Assembly: GCF_009796785.1 (NCBI RefSeq)
Contig: NZ_CP047026.1
Location: 2,068,001 to 2,132,000 of the forward strand
Source of the DNA: Polaribacter sp. L3A8
GTDB lineage: Bacteria; Bacteroidota; Bacteroidia; Flavobacteriales; Flavobacteriaceae
DNA length: 64,000 nucleotides
Direction of reading: 5' to 3'
Shown here piece after piece: positions 1 through 6,941 of this stretch (position 1 is the stretch's first letter; every line of letters starts with the position of its first letter). The position numbers were made by a program, and so were the translations under genes. Under the pieces are notes generated by a model. The model did not search any database. It was given only the letters and a program-made list of their open reading frames with translations, and was not told the DNA's origin.

Positions 1-117
1 AATGAATTTTGTTTTAGAATTAATCGATCACAAAGTAAAGCAACAATATTCAATAACTTAATAACTAAAATGGTTGAAAAGGAGAAAGTAGAACATCACA
101 AAATTATATGTAACTAA
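1..117 (+). pseudogene. IS1595-family (ISXO2-like) transposase, C-terminal fragment
   Basis: Reading frame 1 is open from the first base to the TAA at 115-117 and encodes 38 residues beginning NEFCFRINRS and ending HHKIICN. A NEFCxRxNR stretch followed by a hydrophobic FNNLI segment resembles the C-terminus of ISXO2/IS1595-type DDE transposases, from memory of that family. The rest of the gene lies left of the window, so whether it is intact cannot be told. Its end coincides with the point where the next gene loses its start codon, so this insertion probably truncated that gene. Confidence 0.6.
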
Positions 118-747
118 CTACTGACCTCTATTATTTTTTATTAATAGCTTTAGTTGTTAGCTCTTGCGAAAAACTAAAAAATTGTGACGAATCTTTTAAA
201 ATAACCGATTCTATGTTACTTAACGCAAAAGCAAATAAAACGATTAGTTTTAAAGCAATTAAACTGAAAAACTTGCCTTGCGAACTTTTTGAATTAGATG
301 AATTAGAAGAGTTGGATTTATTTAATACCGACTTAAAATCACTGACATCTGATATTGGAAATTTAGAAAACTTAAAACGACTAAATTTATCTTGGAATGA
401 AATTAGCTCATTCCCAACGGAACTGTTTGAATTAAAAAAATTAGAAATTTTAACAATCTATGGTGCACCTAAAGAGGATTTAGAACTACCAAATATCAGT
501 GGAATTGAAAAGTTAAACAAACTCAAAGAATTAGATTTAAGTAGCTATACTTTTAAAATTTTGCCATCGGAAATTATTGAAATAAAATCTCTTGAAAAAC
601 TGAATTTAAGTTCAGTAGGCTTGACTAAAATCCCAGATGAAATAGGAAATCTAATAAATTTAAAAAAGTTATCTATTCAAGTAAACCCAGAAATAGAAGA
701 ATTACCGAAATCAATGAGAAAATTGATAAATCTTAAAGAATTGTGGA
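118..747 (+). pseudogene. Leucine-rich repeat lipoprotein, 5'-truncated and split by an IS (5' part)
   Basis: The frame of the ATG at 213 stays open upstream to about 114 and encodes a lipoprotein signal with lipobox LVVSSC ending near 167. No start codon remains, and the only in-frame ATG (108-110) is followed at once by TAA. After the lipobox come about seven leucine-rich repeats of the type LxxLxxLxLxxNxIxxxP. The frame runs into an IS3 element at 748. Its true C-terminus resumes at 2072. The product would have been a small surface-anchored LRR lipoprotein of unknown partner. A short cytoplasmic product from the ATG at 213 cannot be excluded. Confidence 0.8.
743..747. repeat. Target-site duplication of the first IS3 element (left)
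   Basis: GTGGA at 743-747 is repeated at 2068-2072 directly outside the other IS end. Removing the IS and one copy restores the LRR reading frame through TTG TGG ATG TCG GGA. Confidence 0.85.
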
Positions 748-809
748 TATTTTAGCCCCCAATAAGTTCGGAGTGATATTTTAAATTTCAAAACTAATAT
801 ATTTGAGAT

Positions 810-1121
810 ATGAAATACAAGAAATGGACTTTAGAACAGAAGTTAGAAATACTATCTGTTTCCGAAGAAATAGGTATCGTTGAGGCCTGCCGAAAATACA
901 GCGTAAGTACTGGCACTTTCTATAGTTGGAAAAAGAAGTTTGAGCACAAAGGAGAAGCAGGTTTAAAAGTTACCTATGACACTAAAAGTAAAGAACTTAA
1001 AGCAGCTGAAGAAGAGAATCGAGTGTTACGAAAATTGCTGAGTGATAGAGAAATCGAGCTTGAAGTGCAACGTGAGCTTTTAAAAAAAAAGTTTGGGACG
1101 TCCGATCCAAGAAAGATCTAG
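810..1121 (+). CDS. IS3-family transposase OrfA
   Basis: This 103-residue protein has an N-terminal helix-turn-helix of the HTH_Tnp_1 type (about residues 5-45, with ACRKYSVSTGTFYSWKKKF). A leucine-rich coiled coil follows (about 58-95), as in IS3 OrfA proteins that bind the element ends. It overlaps the extended orfB frame. A run of nine A followed by G (1082-1091) lies 10 codons before its stop and can serve as an A AAA AAG slippery site giving an OrfAB fusion transposase. Confidence 0.9.
   Translation: MKYKKWTLEQKLEILSVSEEIGIVEACRKYSVSTGTFYSWKKKFEHKGEAGLKVTYDTKSKELKAAEEENRVLRKLLSDREIELEVQRELLKKKFGTSDPRKI
1082..1091 (+). promoter_or_regulatory. Programmed -1 frameshift site (A9G) in the first IS3 element
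   Basis: Nine A and a G contain the heptamer A AAA AAG. OrfA is in frame 0 and OrfB in frame 2 (a -1 shift), and both frames are open across the site. Confidence 0.75.
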
Positions 1122-1171
1122 TAGACACTATTTATAACAAACATAAAATCTCTAAGGCTAAGATTATAAAG

Positions 1172-2017
1172 ATGGTTGGTATTGTATCGAGTAGCTATTA
1201 TAGAGAACCTAGTGGCGGTAAAAAAGGAAATAAGCCATCTAAAGAGACTTTCCACAAGACTAAAGGTTTTGTATTACAAGACGCTGTAGTTGTGTCTATA
1301 AAAGAGATTTTAAAGCACGAGTTTATAGATTGTGGTTATCGATTAATGACCAGCTATTTAACTAGAGATGGTTACACTATCAATCATAAAAAGTTGTATA
1401 GAATTATGAAGGAAGAAGGCTTGTTGAAACTTGATAATAGGATAGATAGAAGTGGTTCTGGACGCAAGTTTGTAAAGTTTAGAAAGGTGCAAACTTCTAG
1501 ACCTTTAGAATGCCTGGAGATGGATATAAAGATGGTTTGGATACCAAGTGTAGGAAAGAATGCTTATTTACTATCAGTTATTGACGTTCACACTCGAAGA
1601 ATAGTAAAAGACTATTTTTCTTTTACTATTAAACAAAATCACGTTATAGCGCTACTTTCTGAGTTGTTTGAAAATTATGACTACCCTCAAAACGTGGTCA
1701 TTAGAAGTGATAATGGAAGCCAGTTTATAGCAAAAAAAGTACGTGAATATTTAGGTCTCATTGGAGTGCAACAAGAATTTACACACGTAGCAACCCCAGA
1801 AGAGAATGCACATATAGAAGCCTATCATGGAATATTGAAAAAAGAAGTCTTTAATAGGTGGGACTACCAATATTTTGGAGAAATAGAGCAAATACTAAAA
1901 CGCTTCGTGAAATTTTATAATAATAGAAGACTTCACGGCTTGTTAGGACGTATAACACCAATGGAAAAATGGAATGCAGATGAACATCTTATTAGAATGA
2001 AAAAGTTAACCGCTTAA
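1172..2017 (+). CDS. IS3-family transposase OrfB (DDE integrase)
   Basis: This is the catalytic part of the transposase, 281 residues from the first ATG. The rve-type core shows the DDE triad in LEMDIKMVW, VVIRSDNGSQF and EENAHIEAYHG. The frame is open upstream of the ATG back to the A9 tract near 1085 (reading VWDVRSKKDLVDTIY). The functional product is therefore most likely an OrfAB fusion made by -1 frameshifting, not a protein started at 1172. No internal stops are seen. Confidence 0.9.
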   Translation: MVGIVSSSYYREPSGGKKGNKPSKETFHKTKGFVLQDAVVVSIKEILKHEFIDCGYRLMTSYLTRDGYTINHKKLYRIMKEEGLLKLDNRIDRSGSGRKFVKFRKVQTSRPLECLEMDIKMVWIPSVGKNAYLLSVIDVHTRRIVKDYFSFTIKQNHVIALLSELFENYDYPQNVVIRSDNGSQFIAKKVREYLGLIGVQQEFTHVATPEENAHIEAYHGILKKEVFNRWDYQYFGEIEQILKRFVKFYNNRRLHGLLGRITPMEKWNADEHLIRMKKLTA

Positions 2018-2071
2018 CCAATAATCGAAATTTAAAAGATTACTCTTGTTTTATAGGGGTCAAAACAGTGG

Positions 2072-2170
2072 ATGTCGGGAACAGGAGTTTATCAATCAGA
2101 TGTGAATGAATTATCAAAAGCGCTACCGAATTGTGAAATTCACTTTTCACCTAATTATGGAAAAGAATAA
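2072..2170 (+). pseudogene. LRR lipoprotein, 3' part after the IS
   Basis: Starting from the second GTGGA copy, the frame reads MSGTGVYQSDVNELSKALP and ends FSPNYGKE at TAA (2168-2170). It joins the 5' part (..LKELW) in frame once the IS is removed. A capping segment of this kind is typical of the end of bacterial LRR proteins. Confidence 0.85.
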
Positions 2171-2305
2171 CGGTTTACAACACCGTGTATAATTAATTGC
2201 TTGGTCACTGCCGACTTACGAACATTCCTGCGGAATATTCTATCTGTGATTTATTTGCTAAATTAGGTGCTTAACCACGCAACTAACCATACACAATCAC
2301 GTTAT
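2167..2305. repeat. attC-like folded intergenic element
   Basis: A 139-bp imperfect palindrome begins inside the stop codon of the LRR gene. Its ends are ATAACG (2167-2172) and CGTTAT (2300-2305). The next arms are GTGTATAATTAATTGC (2185-2200) and GCAACTAACCATACAC (2279-2294), pairing at 13 of 16 positions. An inner hairpin, GAACATTCC..GGAATATTC, sits at 2220-2240. A long folded site placed directly after a small gene recalls integron attC sites, but no integrase gene is visible here. Confidence 0.6.
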
Positions 2306-2374
2306 CTCATATATTATTTATGTACTTTCCTGAAATAGGTTGACTAAAAATTAAACACTTAATTATAGTCACTT

Positions 2375-2833
2375 ATGAAAACACAAAAAGAGCCCTGGCG
2401 AAAAAAAACGTATGAAAAAGCCACTTTAGAACTCAAATTATTCGTCGTTGACCAAATTCAGAATGGCCAGATCTCAACCAACTTCGCTTCTAAAAAATAT
2501 GATGTTCCTAGAACTACTATTGGTTATTGGATAAAAAAATACAGTACTTTAGTGCAACAAAATACAGGTATGAGTAAAAACGATGAAATTAAAAAATTAA
2601 AGGAACGCATTGAAGAATTGGAGTTTGTAAAGGATTTTCAGCAAGACATTATTGCGGATATGGAAATCATTACTGGAGTGGATTTGTCAAAAAAGTCGTT
2701 GCCCAAAACATTAGCAAAAGAGATAGCACTAAAAAAGAAAAACCTTTTAAAATCAAGTGGTTCTATCAATGTTTTGGGATTAGTAAACAAGCCTACTATA
2801 AAAGACTTAAAGCATATAAAGAAAAGCAAATAA
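2375..2833 (+). CDS. IS3-family transposase OrfA
   Basis: This 152-residue protein has an N-terminal helix-turn-helix (about residues 15-55, with FASKKYDVPRTTIGYWIKKY) and a coiled-coil segment (about 65-95). The heptamer A AAA AAG at 2731-2737 lies within it. After that point the -1 frame encodes a typical OrfB start (WFYQCFGISKQAYYKRL), so the residues after about 120 are probably used only in the unshifted product. Confidence 0.88.
   Translation: MKTQKEPWRKKTYEKATLELKLFVVDQIQNGQISTNFASKKYDVPRTTIGYWIKKYSTLVQQNTGMSKNDEIKKLKERIEELEFVKDFQQDIIADMEIITGVDLSKKSLPKTLAKEIALKKKNLLKSSGSINVLGLVNKPTIKDLKHIKKSK
2731..2737 (+). promoter_or_regulatory. Programmed -1 frameshift site (A AAA AAG) in the second IS3 element
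   Basis: The heptamer is in phase with orfA (CTA AAA AAG), and the -1 frame is open from here into orfB. Confidence 0.75.
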
Positions 2834-2853
2834 ACCATCAGAAAATTATTGTA

Positions 2854-3627
2854 ATGGTACAGGATTATCGCAAATTAGTTGGTATGAAAACTGGGGGAAT
2901 TAAGCTGTATACAGAGCTAAAACAAGACTTTATTAACCAGAACATAAAAATAGGTAGAGACAAGTTTTATGATGTTTTAAGGCTACACAATTTACTAGTT
3001 CCTAAGCTTAAAAACTATGTAACAACTACAAATTCTAATCATCATTTTAGAAAATATAATAATCTAATTCTAAACCAAGTACCCTCAAGACCTGAACAGC
3101 TCTGGGTTAGCGACATAACTTACATCAAAACTGACAATGGACACAATTATTTAGCGATTGTCACAGACGCCTATTCTAAGCAAATTATGGGATACAAGCT
3201 TGATAATCATATGAAGACATCACTTTGTACAGATGCACTCGCTATGGCTATTAAAAATAGGAAATACCCGAATAAAAAACTAATTCATCATTCAGATAGA
3301 GGTTTTCAATACTGTAACCCTAAATACACAGCGTTTGCTGAAGAAAATGGAATAATTATGAGCATGACGGAACAATATGATCCGTATGAAAATGCAATTG
3401 CAGAAAGAATTAACCGAACTTTAAAATATGAATATGGGCTAAGAAATCTGATGAAAAATACAACTATTGCTCAAGAAACAGCAAAACAAGCCGTTTACAT
3501 TTACAACAATTTAAGAACACATTTTAGCCTAGACTTAAGAAAACCAGCAGAAGTACATTTAAATCCAAACATCAAATACAAATCATATCGTAGAAATAAT
3601 GTAAATTTGACGGAACTAACAATTTAG
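2854..3627 (+). CDS. IS3-family transposase OrfB (DDE integrase)
   Basis: 257 residues from the first ATG. The catalytic core shows LWVSDITYIKT (first D), LIHHSDRGFQY (second D) and YDPYENAIAERIN (E), then the usual C-terminal YNNLRTHFSL. In-frame coding extends upstream to the slippery site at 2731, so an OrfAB fusion is the likely active product. No stops or missing catalytic residues are seen. The sequence differs from the first IS3 element, so this is a separate subgroup. Confidence 0.9.
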   Translation: MVQDYRKLVGMKTGGIKLYTELKQDFINQNIKIGRDKFYDVLRLHNLLVPKLKNYVTTTNSNHHFRKYNNLILNQVPSRPEQLWVSDITYIKTDNGHNYLAIVTDAYSKQIMGYKLDNHMKTSLCTDALAMAIKNRKYPNKKLIHHSDRGFQYCNPKYTAFAEENGIIMSMTEQYDPYENAIAERINRTLKYEYGLRNLMKNTTIAQETAKQAVYIYNNLRTHFSLDLRKPAEVHLNPNIKYKSYRRNNVNLTELTI

Positions 3628-3708
3628 AATAAAACTAGTTCAAAATATTTTTTGCCTTCTAAACGGCTAAAAAAATAGTTTGAACGGTATAAATTAACCT
3701 AAAAAAGG

Positions 3709-4668
3709 TCAACCTATATCAGTATAATACATTATCCGATCAATTATGGTTTGAAGTAATAATTTTTGAGTAACTTTTTCTTTATCAGTTAATATTGTTT
3801 CTTTCAACGCATCATTACAAGCACTAGTAATTTCTGCATGACTTAATCCTATAGCTGTGCTTACAATTTTTTTTAATGAGAACTTAGCTAAATAATTGCC
3901 GAGTTTTATTTTAATTAGACTTTCTATTTCTTTTTCTTCAGGAACAGAATACGTAATAATATCATCAAATCTTCTAAAAAGAGCAGAATCCAAAATATTT
4001 ATATTGTTTGTAGCTCCAATGATAAGGCTCTCCGAAGAATCTTGCTCTATAAACTGTAGAAAAGCATTCAAAACCCTCCTCATCTCACCTACTTCATTAT
4101 CCCTTGCTCTCTCAGCTCCTATTGCATCAAATTCGTCAAATAAATAGACACCTCGATTAGAGCTCATCATATCAAAAATCAACCTCAATTTCGTAGCTGT
4201 TTCTCCCATATACTTGGTCATCAACTTATCCATCATTATGACATAAAGAGGCAACTTAAGTTCACCAGATAGAATTGAAGCTGTGAGAGTTTTACCAGTA
4301 CCTGGCTTCCCTGACAATAAAATTTTTCTTCTATTCTCTAGTCCGTGTTTTTGAATTTTATCTCTTAACTTATATTCTTTTATTATTCTCTCTAATTTTC
4401 TTTTAATTTCATTAGAAATAACAAGTTCATTTAAACTATTCTCTGGGTAATAAGGAAGAACTAAATCTGAAATATCTTTATTAAGCCTTATAACTTTGAA
4501 CCCTCCTGATCTAGATTTATCTACAAGAGATTTAATTTCTTTAGCTATAATAATATTACCTTTTCTAGCTTCATGTGCAGCTACTTGTAATGCCATAGAA
4601 GTAAATCTATCACCATCATTTTTGTAATGGGATTCTAGTAGTAATTTTATTTGCTCTGAAGTTGCCAT
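3709..4668 (-). CDS. AAA+ ATPase, 3' end altered by IS insertion
   Basis: 319 residues. An N-terminal helical region (MATSEQIKLLLESH.., about 1-85) precedes a classical AAA domain. The domain has Walker A LLSGKPGTGKT (about 113-123), Walker B VYLFDEFDAIG, and a second-region-of-homology arginine motif LFRRFDD. The last residues TDIG and the stop fall inside the terminal repeat of the IS3 element (ending 3721), so the native C-terminus is gone, though by length the loss may be small. I recall this family often paired with a subtilisin-like (S8) protease gene; no such gene is present here, and the IS occupies the place directly downstream. A defence or protein-quality role is speculative. Confidence 0.75.
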   Translation of the reverse strand: MATSEQIKLLLESHYKNDGDRFTSMALQVAAHEARKGNIIIAKEIKSLVDKSRSGGFKVIRLNKDISDLVLPYYPENSLNELVISNEIKRKLERIIKEYKLRDKIQKHGLENRRKILLSGKPGTGKTLTASILSGELKLPLYVIMMDKLMTKYMGETATKLRLIFDMMSSNRGVYLFDEFDAIGAERARDNEVGEMRRVLNAFLQFIEQDSSESLIIGATNNINILDSALFRRFDDIITYSVPEEKEIESLIKIKLGNYLAKFSLKKIVSTAIGLSHAEITSACNDALKETILTDKEKVTQKLLLQTIIDRIMYYTDIG

Positions 4669-4802
4669 AACCTAAAACTTACTTCTTTTAAAATTTAAAT
4701 TCAGGTATAAATATACCTTTTTTTCACCAAGATACTCTTGAAAATATTTATTAATCTAGAAAATACCGACACAATTACCGACACAAAAAAATAAAGAAAT
4801 CA

Positions 4803-4831
4803 AAAAAGCACTTCATAAATGAAGTGCTTTT
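4803..4831 (-). terminator. Terminator of tRNA-Asp copy 1
   Basis: Hairpin AAAGCACTTC..GAAGTGCTTT, followed on the minus strand by a T-run, directly after the tRNA 3' end. Confidence 0.8.
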
Positions 4832-4833
4832 CG

Positions 4834-4907
4834 CGGTCTGGACGGGACTCGAACCCGCGACCCCCTGCGTGACAGGCAGGTATTCTAACCAACTGAACTA
4901 CCAGACC
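4834..4907 (-). tRNA. tRNA-Asp (GTC), copy 1
   Basis: On the minus strand the acceptor GGTCTGG pairs with CCAGACC, with discriminator G. The anticodon loop is CTGTCAC (GTC) and the T arm contains GGTTCGAGTCC. It is 74 nt, without an encoded CCA. Confidence 0.97.
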
Positions 4908-4924
4908 GTTGCTTTTAGCGGTTG

Positions 4925-4932
4925 CAAATATA
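4925..4932 (-). promoter_or_regulatory. -7 promoter element of tRNA-Asp copy 1
   Basis: TATATTTG on the minus strand matches the Bacteroidota -7 consensus TAnnTTTG, 18 nt before the tRNA. Confidence 0.65.
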
Positions 4933-5091
4933 CAACGTATTTTTACATATACAAACTTATTTCTCTTGATAATTACTTATTTTTTACAAGTAATTTTTAA
5001 AAAACTCAAAATCTGTACTTTAACGGATCAACACAAAAAGTTGTGGAGTAAATTAAAAAGCATGAACTTTGCTTTCTAATAAACCTCTATT

Positions 5092-5441
5092 TTGGATACT
5101 TCAATTGAACTAACAAAACTATTATTACCAGAAATTCTTGTTGACTATTTTAAACTAACTAAGCACGAAGTTAAAAATGGAGAACTTCATTTCCATTTCA
5201 CAGAATTAAATACGATTCCTGAAGAATTCAAAGCACTTAAATTAAATTCTAAAGGTTTCTTTCCTGAAGCTACTGTTCAAGATTTCCCAATTCGAGGTAA
5301 AAACGTTTTCTACACGTTATTAGACGACGTTGGGTTGAAGAAAATTCTAAAAAAGTAATTACTAGAGATTGGCAATTAGTAGCAAAAGGTACTAGAATAA
5401 CTAGTGAATTTGCTGCTTTTTTAAAAGATATCAGTCAGTAA
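5092..5441 (+). pseudogene. ISAon1-type transposase N-terminal protein, frameshifted
   Basis: From a TTG at 5092 the frame encodes MDTSIELTKLLLPEILVDYF and then a short beta-rich region like the conserved N-terminal protein of ISAon1 elements. Near 5325 the conserved RRW segment and the following RDWQLVAKGTRITSEFAAF are found in another frame (ending TAA 5439-5441). That points to a one-base deletion in this copy. Confidence 0.7.
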
Positions 5442-5442
5442 T

Positions 5443-6418
5443 AACGCAACTAGCACTAGTACTGTAGCTAATTTCTACGGAGTAAATCCCAGAAGTTTAC
5501 AAAGACAGTATAAGGATTATTTAAGTGATTTTAAAGCATGGGATCAAAAGAAGCACGCAACAGACTGGTTATTGTTTGCAAAGAATTTAGAGACTCACTT
5601 ATCACTTGATGAAACTGCCTTTTCCAACGGTGATTTATATACCATAATAACAAATAAATTAGCTACAGGAAAGAAAGGCGCAATAGTAGCCATGATCAAA
5701 GGAACTAAAGCTGAAGTTGTCATAAAAATACTTCATAAAATTCCTTTAAAACATAGGAAGAAAGTCAGGGAAGTAACCTTGGATATGGCGGGAAATATGG
5801 GGCTTATAGTCAAGAAATCCTTTCCAAACGCTGCCTTAGTAATAGATCGTTTTCACGTGCAAAAATTAGCATTAGATGCACTGCAAGAAATAAGAATTAA
5901 ACATAGATGGGAAGCGATTGATACTGAGAATGATGCCATTGAAAACGCCAGAAGTAAATCTTTAAAATACACCCAAAAACTATTACCTAATGGAGATACA
6001 CTCAAACAACTATTAGCTAGAAGCAGATATCTATTATATAAATCAAGTAGTAAATGGACTAAAAATCAATCTATAAGAGCAGAAATACTGTTTGAAAAAT
6101 ATCCTGATATAGAGAAAGCATACAAGTTATGTCAAAATCTATCTTGGATATTCAATAACACTACAGACAAAACATCAGCACTTATAAGACTTGCTAAATG
6201 GGATGAAAAAGTAAGACAGGCACACTTTAGAAGCTTCAACACTATAGCTAGAACGATGTCGATACATTATAAAAACATCTTAAACTATTTTGATAATCGA
6301 AGTACGAATGCATCAGCAGAATCATTCAATGCTAAAATTTAAAGCCTTTAGAGTACAGTTTAGAGGCGTCAGAAATGTGGATTTTTTCTTATATAGACTT
6401 ACTACTATTTTTGCGTAA
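5443..6418 (+). pseudogene. ISAon1-type transposase, frameshifted near its end
   Basis: The frame is open from about 5443 without a clear start (NATSTSTVANFYGVNPRSL..) into the DDE region, with LSLDETAFSNGDLYTI, VREVTLDMAGNMGLI and ALVIDRFHVQKL. These resemble the ISL3 catalytic motifs LDE, DM and DRFHV. After FNAK at about 6337 an extra T shifts the frame and creates an early stop at 6342. The duplicated copy downstream lacks this T and continues to IFA-stop. This copy is therefore inactive unless it is rescued. Confidence 0.8.
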
Positions 6419-6450
6419 TTCTTAAATCCCACAACTTTTTGACTTGATCC

Positions 6451-6731
6451 AAAACATCAGCACTTATAAGACTTGCTAAATGGGATGAAAAAGTAAGACA
6501 GGCACACTTTAAAAGCTTCAACACTATAGCTAGAACGATGTCGATACATTATAAAAACATCTTAAACTATTTTGATAATCGAAGTACGAATGCATCAGCA
6601 GAATCATTCAATGCTAAAATTAAAGCCTTTAGAGCACAGTTTAGAGGCGTCAGAAATGTGGATTTTTTCTTATATAGACTTACTACTATTTTTGCGTAAT
6701 TCTTAAATCCCACAACTTTTTGACTTGATCC
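6451..6731 (+). repeat. Tandem duplicate of the ISAon1 right end
   Basis: 281 bp repeating 6169-6450 with one indel and a few substitutions. It includes the transposase C-terminal codons (frame 6451-6699, reading KTSALIRLAKWDEKV and ending IFA) and a second right inverted repeat at 6710-6731. Confidence 0.9.
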
Positions 6732-6772
6732 AAATTATTTTTAAACCTTAAATATAGAATGTTTATAAACGA

Positions 6773-6801
6773 AAAAAGCACCTCATAAATGAAGTGCTTT
6801 T
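6773..6801 (-). terminator. Terminator of tRNA-Asp copy 2
   Basis: Same hairpin as copy 1, with one loop-side change (GCACCTC), followed by a T-run on the minus strand. Confidence 0.75.
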
Positions 6802-6803
6802 CG

Positions 6804-6877
6804 CGGTCTGGACGGGACTCGAACCCGCGACCCCCTGCGTGACAGGCAGGTATTCTAACCAACTGAACTACCAGACC
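6804..6877 (-). tRNA. tRNA-Asp (GTC), copy 2
   Basis: Identical to copy 1 over all 74 nt, with anticodon GTC and discriminator G. Confidence 0.97.
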
Positions 6878-6894
6878 GTTGCTTTTAGCGGTTG

Positions 6895-6902
6895 CAAATA
6901 TA
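6895..6902 (-). promoter_or_regulatory. -7 promoter element of tRNA-Asp copy 2
   Basis: TATATTTG on the minus strand (TAnnTTTG consensus), placed as in copy 1. Confidence 0.65.
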
Positions 6903-6941
6903 CAACGTATTTTTAGATACACAACAAAAAAATAAGAAAAA

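Larger units (their letters stand above)
748..2067 (+). mobile_element. IS3-family insertion sequence, 1320 bp
   Basis: The left end begins TATTTTAGCCCC. The right end, read inwards from 2067 on the other strand, begins TGTTTTGACCCC, a partial terminal inverted repeat. Both ends are flanked by GTGGA. The element carries orfA and orfB in the usual -1 arrangement and interrupts the LRR lipoprotein gene. Both ORFs are open, so it may still be active. Confidence 0.85.
2331..3721 (+). mobile_element. Second IS3-family insertion sequence, 1391 bp
   Basis: Terminal inverted repeats are TGAAATAGGTTGAC on the left and, read inwards from 3721, TGATATAGGTTGAC on the right (13 of 14). It carries orfA and orfB with a -1 frameshift site. 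No target duplication is visible (TTTCC on the left, GTATA on the right), so the flanks have probably been rearranged since insertion. Its right end supplies the last codons and stop of the convergent AAA ATPase gene. Confidence 0.85.
4802..4945. repeat. tRNA-Asp unit, direct repeat copy 1
   Basis: 144 bp, identical to 6772-6915 except at one position. It spans the promoter, the tRNA gene and the terminator, so the complete transcription unit is duplicated. Confidence 0.9.
5025..6450 (+). mobile_element. ISAon1-group (ISL3-type) insertion sequence, decayed
   Basis: The left end GGATCAACACAAAAAGTTGT (5025-5044) matches the inverted right end at 6429-6450 at 20 of 22 positions. The 1426-bp body carries the two ISAon1 ORFs, both frameshifted. 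No target duplication is seen. A second copy of the last 281 bp follows immediately at 6451-6731. The element sits between the two tRNA-Asp units. Confidence 0.85.
6772..6915. repeat. tRNA-Asp unit, direct repeat copy 2
   Basis: Matches 4802-4945 at 143 of 144 positions. Sequences on either side of the two copies are unrelated. Confidence 0.9.

Noticed and set aside
2638-2838. Reverse-strand 66-residue frame in the second IS3 element
   Set aside because: It is a shadow of orfA; low-complexity FF-rich sequence with no start signal.
4741-4800. TACCGACACAATTACCGACAC before tRNA-Asp as an integrase attachment site
   Set aside because: It is suggestive of an att core, but no integrase gene and no matching second copy were found.
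6686-6922. 78-residue reading frame with VVQLVRIPACHAGGRGFESRP
   Set aside because: It is the familiar false ORF produced by translating a tRNA gene; it covers tRNA-Asp copy 2.
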